Assembly (NCBI RefSeq): GCF_018531495.1
Contig: NZ_JAHDTI010000003.1
Span: 992,001-1,056,000, forward strand
Origin: Nonomuraea sediminis
Lineage (GTDB): Bacteria; Actinomycetota; Actinomycetes; Streptosporangiales; Streptosporangiaceae
Reading direction: 5' to 3'
Length of the DNA: 64,000 nt
Positions within the stretch are counted from its first letter, which is position 1. Each line of letters begins with the position of its first letter. Below the pieces are notes generated by a model. That model was not told where the DNA came from. It saw only the letters and a program-made list of their open reading frames with translations, and made no database searches. Position numbers and translations under genes: made by a program. This document shows, piece after piece, positions 58,904 through 64,000 of this stretch.

Positions 58904-61725
58904 CGGAGACGGCCAGCGGCTCGGTGGCACGCGGCGGTAAGAAGCCGCGCAAGGGTCTGAAGATGAAGCGGATCTTCACCAAGCCCGGAGTGCATCCGTA
59001 CGACGAGATCACGTGGGAGCGCCGCGACGTCGTCATGACGAACTGGCGCGACGGCTCGATCAATTTTGAGCAGCGGGGCGTCGAGTTCCCCGACTTCTGG
59101 TCGATCAACGCGGCCAACATCGTGACGACCAAGTACTTCCGCGGCGCGGTGGGCACGCCGCAGCGCGAGTGGAGCCTGAAGCAGCTCGTCGACCGCGTCG
59201 TCGGCATGTACACCAGGACCGCGGTGGAGAACGGCTACTTCGCCACCGACGAGGATGCCGAGATCTTCGACCACGAGCTGAAGTACGCCCTGACGCACCA
59301 GGTCTTCGCCTTCAACTCGCCGGTCTGGTTCAACGTAGGCACCAAGTCGCCGCAGCAGGTCAGCGCCTGTTTCATCCTGGCCGTGGACGACACGATGGAG
59401 TCGATCCTCGACTGGTACAAGGAAGAGGGTGTGATCTTCAAGGGCGGCTCGGGCTCGGGCGTCAACCTGTCGCGCATCCGCTCCTCCAAGGAGCTGCTGT
59501 CCAGCGGCGGTACGGCCAGCGGCCCGGTGTCGTTCATGCGCGGCGCCGACGCCAGCGCGGGCACGATCAAGTCGGGCGGCGCAACGCGGCGGGCCGCCAA
59601 GATGGTCGTGCTCGACGTGGACCACCCCGACATCGAGGAGTTCATCGAGACCAAGGCGCGCGAGGAGGACAAGATCCGCGCGCTGCGCGACGCCGGGTAC
59701 GACATGGACCTGGGCGGCAAGGACATCGTCTCGGTCCAGTACCAGAACGCCAACAACTCCGTCCGCGTCTCCGACGAGTTCATGACCGCGGTGGAGAAGG
59801 GCGCCGAGTTCGGCCTGCGCGCCCGCCTGACCGGCGAGGTGATCGAGACCGTCGCCGCCAAGGAGCTGTTCCGCAAGATGGCCAAGGCGGCGTGGGAGTG
59901 CGCCGACCCGGGCGTGCAGTACGACGACACGATCAACGACTGGCACACCACCCCGGAGACGGGGCGGATCACCGCGTCCAACCCGTGCTCGGAGTACGTC
60001 CACCTGGACAACTCCTCCTGCAACCTCGCCTCGATCAACCTGCTGAAGTTCCTGAAGGACGACAACTCCTTCGACGTGGCCAACTTCGTGAAGCTCACCG
60101 AGCTGATCATCACGGCGATGGACGTGTCGATCACGTTCGCGGACTTCCCGACGGAGAAGATCGGCGAGACGACCCGCGCCTACCGCCAGCTCGGCATCGG
60201 TTACGCCAACCTGGGCGCGCTGCTGATGGCCACCGGCCACGCCTACGACTCCGACGGCGGCCGCGCGGTCGCCGGCGCCATCACCTCGCTGATGACGGGC
60301 GTGTCCTACCGCCGCAGCGCCGAGCTCGCTGGTGTGGTCGGCCCGTACGACGGCTATGCCCGCAACGCCGACGCGCACAAGCGGGTCATGCGCAAGCACG
60401 CCGCATCCAACGACAACCTGCGCACGATCGGCTCGATGGACGGCAAGATCCACGCCGAGGCATCGCGCCAGTGGTCGGAGTGCCTCAAGCTGGGCGAGAA
60501 GAGCGGCTACCGCAACGCCCAGGCGAGCCTGCTGGCCCCGACCGGCACCATTGGCCTGATGATGGACTGCGACACCACCGGCATCGAGCCCGACCTGGCG
60601 CTGGTCAAGTTCAAGAAGCTAGTCGGCGGCGGCTCGATGCAGATCGTCAACCAGACGATCCCGCGGGCGCTCAAGCAGCTGGGCTACCAGCAGGAGCAGA
60701 TCGAGGCCATCGTCGAGTACATCGCCGAGCACGGCCACGTCGTGGACGCCCCCGGCCTCAAGCACGAGCACTACGAGGTGTTCGACTGCGCGATGGGCGA
60801 GCGGGCGATCGCGCCGATGGGTCACGTCCGGATGATGGCGGCCGCGCAGCCGTTCCTGTCGGGCGCCATCTCCAAGACGGTCAACCTGCCCGAGTCGGCC
60901 ACGATCGACGACATCGAGCAGGTCTACCTGGAGGGCTGGAAGCTCGGCCTGAAGGCGCTCGCGGTCTACCGCGACAACTGCAAGGTCGGCCAGCCGCTGT
61001 CCAACGCCAAGCCGAAGGCCGAGGAGCAGTCCACCGCCGCCGCCGAGCCCGAGGTCAAGGTCATCGAGGTCAACCGGCCCACCAGGCGCCGGATGCCCAA
61101 CCAGCGTCCCAGCATGACCACCCGCTTCACGGTCGGCGGCGCCAAGGGCTACATGACCGCCTCGTCCTACCCCGACGACGGGCTCGGCGAGGTCTTCCTC
61201 AAGATGTCCAAGCAGGGCTCCACGCTGGCGGGCGTCATGGACGCCTTCTCGGTGGCGATCTCGATAGGGCTCCAGTACGGCGTGCCTCTCGAGACGTACA
61301 TGAGCAAGTTCGTCAACATGCGCTTCGAGCCCGCCGGTATGACGGACGACCCGGACATCCGGATGGCCACGTCGGTGATGGACTACATCTTCCGCCGCCT
61401 GGCGCTCGACCACCTGCCCTTCGACGAGCGGGCGGCCCTGGGCATCTTCTCGGCGGCCGAGCGCGCGGCGCAGCAGCGCGGCGAGGACCCGGCGGCGCTG
61501 CAGGAGGTCGTGGACAAGGAGATGCTGGCCCAGTCGGCGCCCATCGAGCCCCAGGGGACGGTCGCGCAGCAGCCCAAGCCCGAGCCGGTCAAGGAGCTCA
61601 CGCTGGAGAGCCACCAGCGCTTCACGGCCGACGCCCCGCTCTGCATGACCTGCGGCACGAAGATGCGCCCCGCGGGCAGCTGCTACGTCTGTGAGGGCTG
61701 CGGCTCCACCAGCGGCTGCAGCTGA
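58900..61725 (+). CDS. nrdJ: Vitamin B12-dependent ribonucleotide reductase (class II)
   Basis: A 941-residue adenosylcobalamin-dependent enzyme that makes deoxyribonucleotides with or without oxygen. Visible parts: GGSGSGVNLSRIRS at the substrate site, NPCSEYVHLDNSSCNLASINL with active-site cysteines near residue 365 (in pieces), LLAPTGTIG, and a C-terminal zinc-finger-like cysteine cluster (CMTCGTK, CYVCEGCG) ending GCS, which recycles the active-site disulfide. This is the standard actinobacterial architecture and is coupled to nrdR by ATGA. No cobalamin riboswitch is visible upstream, as control is by the NrdR boxes. A 16-bp perfect hairpin terminator follows 11 bp after the stop. Confidence 0.95.
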   Translation: MTETASGSVARGGKKPRKGLKMKRIFTKPGVHPYDEITWERRDVVMTNWRDGSINFEQRGVEFPDFWSINAANIVTTKYFRGAVGTPQREWSLKQLVDRVVGMYTRTAVENGYFATDEDAEIFDHELKYALTHQVFAFNSPVWFNVGTKSPQQVSACFILAVDDTMESILDWYKEEGVIFKGGSGSGVNLSRIRSSKELLSSGGTASGPVSFMRGADASAGTIKSGGATRRAAKMVVLDVDHPDIEEFIETKAREEDKIRALRDAGYDMDLGGKDIVSVQYQNANNSVRVSDEFMTAVEKGAEFGLRARLTGEVIETVAAKELFRKMAKAAWECADPGVQYDDTINDWHTTPETGRITASNPCSEYVHLDNSSCNLASINLLKFLKDDNSFDVANFVKLTELIITAMDVSITFADFPTEKIGETTRAYRQLGIGYANLGALLMATGHAYDSDGGRAVAGAITSLMTGVSYRRSAELAGVVGPYDGYARNADAHKRVMRKHAASNDNLRTIGSMDGKIHAEASRQWSECLKLGEKSGYRNAQASLLAPTGTIGLMMDCDTTGIEPDLALVKFKKLVGGGSMQIVNQTIPRALKQLGYQQEQIEAIVEYIAEHGHVVDAPGLKHEHYEVFDCAMGERAIAPMGHVRMMAAAQPFLSGAISKTVNLPESATIDDIEQVYLEGWKLGLKALAVYRDNCKVGQPLSNAKPKAEEQSTAAAEPEVKVIEVNRPTRRRMPNQRPSMTTRFTVGGAKGYMTASSYPDDGLGEVFLKMSKQGSTLAGVMDAFSVAISIGLQYGVPLETYMSKFVNMRFEPAGMTDDPDIRMATSVMDYIFRRLALDHLPFDERAALGIFSAAERAAQQRGEDPAALQEVVDKEMLAQSAPIEPQGTVAQQPKPEPVKELTLESHQRFTADAPLCMTCGTKMRPAGSCYVCEGCGSTSGCS

Positions 61726-61736
61726 CCTTCAGCGAC

Positions 61737-61770
61737 GGAGGGGGTGCCGGTGCTCACCGGCACCCCCTCC
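61737..61770 (+). terminator. nrdRJ terminator
   Basis: A perfect 16-bp stem (left arm 61737-61752, right arm 61755-61770; core GTGCCGGTG/CACCGGCAC) with a two-base centre lies 11 bp after the nrdJ stop. No U-tract, as is usual here. Confidence 0.8.
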
Positions 61771-61839
61771 CCCGTGTGGGGGAACGGGCTGGTTCGATGA
61801 GGGGAGTCGTCCTGCCTGCCGTTCCGGAAGTGTCGGACC

Positions 61840-62355
61840 ATGACCTTCTCGGAGCCGACTCCCGCGGTTCGCCGGACCGCATGGGCGGGAATCGCGGCGC
61901 TCGCGCCGTATGCGGCGATCAAGACGTACTGGGCCTGCGGCGGGCGGGCAGGCCTGCCGCCGGGGTTCGACCTGGCTGAGGAGTTCCGGCGCAACGGCGC
62001 GCCCGCGGCCGTGATCTGGCTGGAGCATCACGGTGTCGACTTCACCGCGGCTCTGGCCGTGGCGGGAGCCGTACTGCTGCTGGCGCTGTCCCGCCCGTGG
62101 GGCCTGCGGCTGCCGCGCCGGATCCTGCTGTGCGTGGCATGGCCGGGGACCGCGCTGCTTCCGTACGGCGTGCTCACCGCGGTGCTCACACTGGCGGGTG
62201 GCGGAGATGGCCGCCAGGGGCCCACGAGCTGGCTCGTCGTCGCCGCCGTTCTGGCCTTCTGCGGGATCGGCGGCGCGCTGGCAGTGTGCGCGCGCTCGTA
62301 TCAGGCGCGCTCCAGGCGGGTCAGCCATGCCCGGCTATGGGCGATATGTCGGTAA
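61840..62355 (+). CDS. Small multi-pass membrane protein of unknown function
   Basis: A 171-residue protein with four predicted helices: residues 10-28 (TAWAGIAALAPYAAIKTYW), 68-84, 92-112 and 128-150. KTYWACGG after the first helix and the HHGVDFTAAL loop resemble proteins annotated only as hypothetical in Streptosporangiaceae. No signal or catalytic motif is evident. The ATG has no strong ribosome site. It follows nrdJ with its terminator and ends 18 bp before the C-S lyase start; that gene's promoter overlaps its 3' end, so the two are probably separate transcripts. Confidence 0.55.
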   Translation: MTFSEPTPAVRRTAWAGIAALAPYAAIKTYWACGGRAGLPPGFDLAEEFRRNGAPAAVIWLEHHGVDFTAALAVAGAVLLLALSRPWGLRLPRRILLCVAWPGTALLPYGVLTAVLTLAGGGDGRQGPTSWLVVAAVLAFCGIGGALAVCARSYQARSRRVSHARLWAICR

Positions 62356-62360
62356 ATTTC

Positions 62361-62366
62361 TAGAAT
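62361..62366 (+). promoter_or_regulatory. -10 element of a leaderless malY-like transcript
   Basis: TAGAAT is followed by six bases and GTG at 62373, with no ribosome site; the stretch just before it (GGTAAATTTC) is AT-richer than its surroundings. Transcription would start at the G of the start codon. Confidence 0.5.
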
Positions 62367-62372
62367 GTGTGC

Positions 62373-63437
62373 GTGACGGAGTACCAGCGTGACGGCCTGA
62401 AGTGGTCAAGAGCAGCCCACGGAGTGATCCCCGCCTGGGTGGCGGACATGGACCTCCCCACCGCCCCCGAGGTCGTCGAGGTGCTCAGGCACCGCGCCGA
62501 GGGCGACCTCGGCTACCCCAACTGGCTCGACGACGCGACTGTCTCCCCGCTCGCCGAGGCCTTCGCCGACCGCATGACCACCAGGTACGGCTGGCAGCCC
62601 GACCCCGGACACGTCCGCACCTACTCCGACATCAACCAGGCCCTCCAGGTGCTCCTCCACCTCTGGACCCGGCCGGGCGACGGCGTGGCCCTGCACACCC
62701 CCGCCTACCATCCCTTCCTCGGCACCATCGAGACGATGAAGCGCCGTCTGCACCCGATCCAGTTCGAGCCCGACGGCGAGACCTGGCGCTCCGGCTCCCC
62801 CGACCTGGCGAGCTGCCGCGTGCTGCTCCTGGTCAACCCGCACAACCCCACCGGCAGGGTCTTCACCCGGCAGGAGCTGGAAGTGCTCGCCGAGCAGGCA
62901 GAGCGCCACGACCTGCTGGTCATCGCCGACGAGATCCACGCCGACCTGACCTACGCCCCCAACCGCCACATCCCCTTCGCCACCCTGCTGCCCGAGCGCA
63001 CGGTCACGCTGACCTCGGCCACGAAGGCGTTCAACCTGGGCGGCATCCGCTGCTCGGTCGCCCACCTCGGCATGCCCGAGCTGCGCAGCGCCCTGGAGCA
63101 GCAACCGCCCTTCCTGTACGGCTCGGCCAACCTGTTCGGCGTCGAGGCCACGATCGCCGCGTGGCGGCACGGCGACAAGTGGCTGGCGAGCACGCTGGAC
63201 CTCCTCGACCGCAACCGCAGGACGATCGCGACCCGGCTGCCCGGCTACCGGATCCCGCAGGCCACCTACCTGGCCTGGCTGCCCTCGGAGCGGAACGCGG
63301 AGACCCTGGAACGCGAGGCGAAGGTCCTGCTCAGCGACGGATCGGCATTCGGACCCGGCGGGGAGGGCCACGTCCGGCTGAACTTCGCCACCACCGAGCC
63401 CGTCCTGGCCGAGATCCTCGACCGGCTCACGCGCTGA
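62373..63437 (+). CDS. PLP-dependent C-S lyase/aminotransferase, MalY/PatB type
   Basis: A 354-residue fold-type I PLP enzyme. VIPAWVADMDLPTAPEVVE is the typical N-terminal motif of MalY/PatB cystathionine beta-lyases, NPHNPTGRVF and IADEIHADL bind the cofactor, and the Schiff-base lysine is K218 in SATKAFNLGG. The family cleaves cystathionine or cysteine conjugates to give ammonia, pyruvate and a thiol; some act as aminotransferases. GTG 62373 suits a leaderless start; GTG 62367 is possible. Its last 11 bp overlap the convergent WXG-like gene. Confidence 0.87.
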   Translation: MTEYQRDGLKWSRAAHGVIPAWVADMDLPTAPEVVEVLRHRAEGDLGYPNWLDDATVSPLAEAFADRMTTRYGWQPDPGHVRTYSDINQALQVLLHLWTRPGDGVALHTPAYHPFLGTIETMKRRLHPIQFEPDGETWRSGSPDLASCRVLLLVNPHNPTGRVFTRQELEVLAEQAERHDLLVIADEIHADLTYAPNRHIPFATLLPERTVTLTSATKAFNLGGIRCSVAHLGMPELRSALEQQPPFLYGSANLFGVEATIAAWRHGDKWLASTLDLLDRNRRTIATRLPGYRIPQATYLAWLPSERNAETLEREAKVLLSDGSAFGPGGEGHVRLNFATTEPVLAEILDRLTR

Positions 63438-64000
63438 ACGTCGGGAACCGCACGTCGGCGGGAATCCCGTCAGCGAGCGGCATCCCGTGGTCTCGACCCA
63501 CATTGTGGTACATCAGGCCCGCGAGGACGGCGGCCGCGAGCCCCCGCACGGTGAGCATGGCCATGAACAGCCTCCTGCCGACCAGCTCCAAGGTATAGAC
63601 CGCCGCGGGGTTCACCTTGAACACCGCCAGGGCGGCCATGATCATGACCTCGGCGACCACCAGATAGAACATCGCGTCGTAGACCCTGTTCAGTTGCTTG
63701 ACCGCCTCCTGCAGGCCGTAGAAGCGACCCAGCGCATCGTCGGCGAGCTGCACGCCCGCGGTGATGAAGTCCCTGATCTTCTTGTCGGCGGCGTTCATGG
63801 CATCACCGCTCCACACCCTGGCGAGCAGTTCGCCGGTGTCGACGGCGTTGGTGCCGAAGATGTCGAACAGTTGCACGGCCTCGTCGCGCCAGGCAAGGAG
63901 CGCCTCGTCGATGGATTCGTCGTCCACGGTGATCATCGAGAACCAGAGCATGAGGGTGAGGGCCCCGCTCACGCACGTCCTGGCGCCCAGTTTGACGTAG
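63427..64000 (-). CDS. Membrane protein with WXG-like helical hairpin, N-terminus cut by window edge
   Basis: The frame is open to the right edge, so the start is outside. The visible 190 residues correspond to residues 183-373 of the protein at 57037: a hydrophobic helix, VDDESIDEALLAWRDEAVQ, then W-S-G in RVWSGDAMNAADKKIRDFITAG, the GLQEAVKQLNRVYDAMFYL helix, a second TM helix pair and the tail GIPADVRFP. Conserved points are W-x-G-x-A-x-x-A, IRDF-x-TAG, GLQ-A-K-LN and DA-FYL. It is on the opposite strand, converging on the malY-like gene with 11 bp overlap. Function unknown, but the conservation of this pair around nrdRJ suggests a real family. Confidence 0.6.
   Translation of the reverse strand, partial: YVKLGARTCVSGALTLMLWFSMITVDDESIDEALLAWRDEAVQLFDIFGTNAVDTGELLARVWSGDAMNAADKKIRDFITAGVQLADDALGRFYGLQEAVKQLNRVYDAMFYLVVAEVMIMAALAVFKVNPAAVYTLELVGRRLFMAMLTVRGLAAAVLAGLMYHNVGRDHGMPLADGIPADVRFPTFSA

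Overview
The window is a chromosomal segment of a high-GC actinomycete. Third codon positions are almost all G or C, GTG starts are frequent, several promoters look leaderless, and the right end carries a lexA / LysM gene / nrdR-nrdJ neighbourhood of the kind found in Streptomyces and Streptosporangiaceae. Two SapA-like spore-associated exoproteins, a four-module GH18 chitinase and receptor-like Ser/Thr kinases fit a sporulating filamentous soil actinobacterium. A Streptosporangiaceae-type (Nonomuraea-like) host is my guess, not proven. I see no phage, IS element, tRNA, rRNA or CRISPR array.

Layout. 1-5.8 kb: agmatine deiminase (cut by the left edge), an atypical urease alpha subunit and a fused gamma-beta subunit, two TetR regulators with palindromic operators, and an APC amine/amino-acid permease; together this looks like an amine/ureido-nitrogen cluster. 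5.8-18.6 kb (minus strand): PhzF-like enzyme, AlkZ-like DNA glycosylase, a complete peptide/oligosaccharide ABC importer operon with 4-bp gene overlaps, a membrane-anchored tandem AAA+ ATPase, a haloalkane dehalogenase and a TPR membrane protein. 18.7-26.7 kb: DHA2 efflux pump, DoxX protein, DMT exporter, then a TetR-controlled heterodimeric ABC exporter with a 23-codon ORF coupled between its two subunits. 26.7-28.9 kb: an intact sthA transhydrogenase gene sits inside the remains of a second sthA. 28.9-37.4 kb: cysteine-rich small protein, SDR enzyme, SapA-like protein and two tandem kinase-WD40 receptors.

37.4-48.0 kb: a carboxymuconolactone-decarboxylase-family gene behind a perfect ECF41-type promoter, a secreted ricin-type lectin, two small basic peptides sharing a DLR-SGR motif, hemerythrin, PPOX protein, an HxlR/MFS pair with twin operators, PrsW protease, AceE, a hydrolase and an amidohydrolase. 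48-54.5 kb: second SapA-like protein, F420-type PPOX protein, MFS pump, chitinase, and a frameshifted MACPF-like/PASTA gene. 54.8-64 kb: lexA and a divergent LysM membrane protein (ChiZ/DivS type) with SOS boxes between them, a WXG-like membrane protein, nrdR-nrdJ behind paired NrdR boxes, a small membrane protein, a MalY-type C-S lyase, and a second WXG-like membrane protein cut by the right edge.

Strongest points for follow-up: the urease-like cluster with an altered active-site flap, the nested sthA genes, the ECF41 promoter without its sigma gene, the paralogous small peptides, the two WXG-containing membrane proteins flanking nrdRJ, and a 12-bp sequence (GTACGGCAGGCC) repeated in unrelated genes, intergenic DNA and a terminator.
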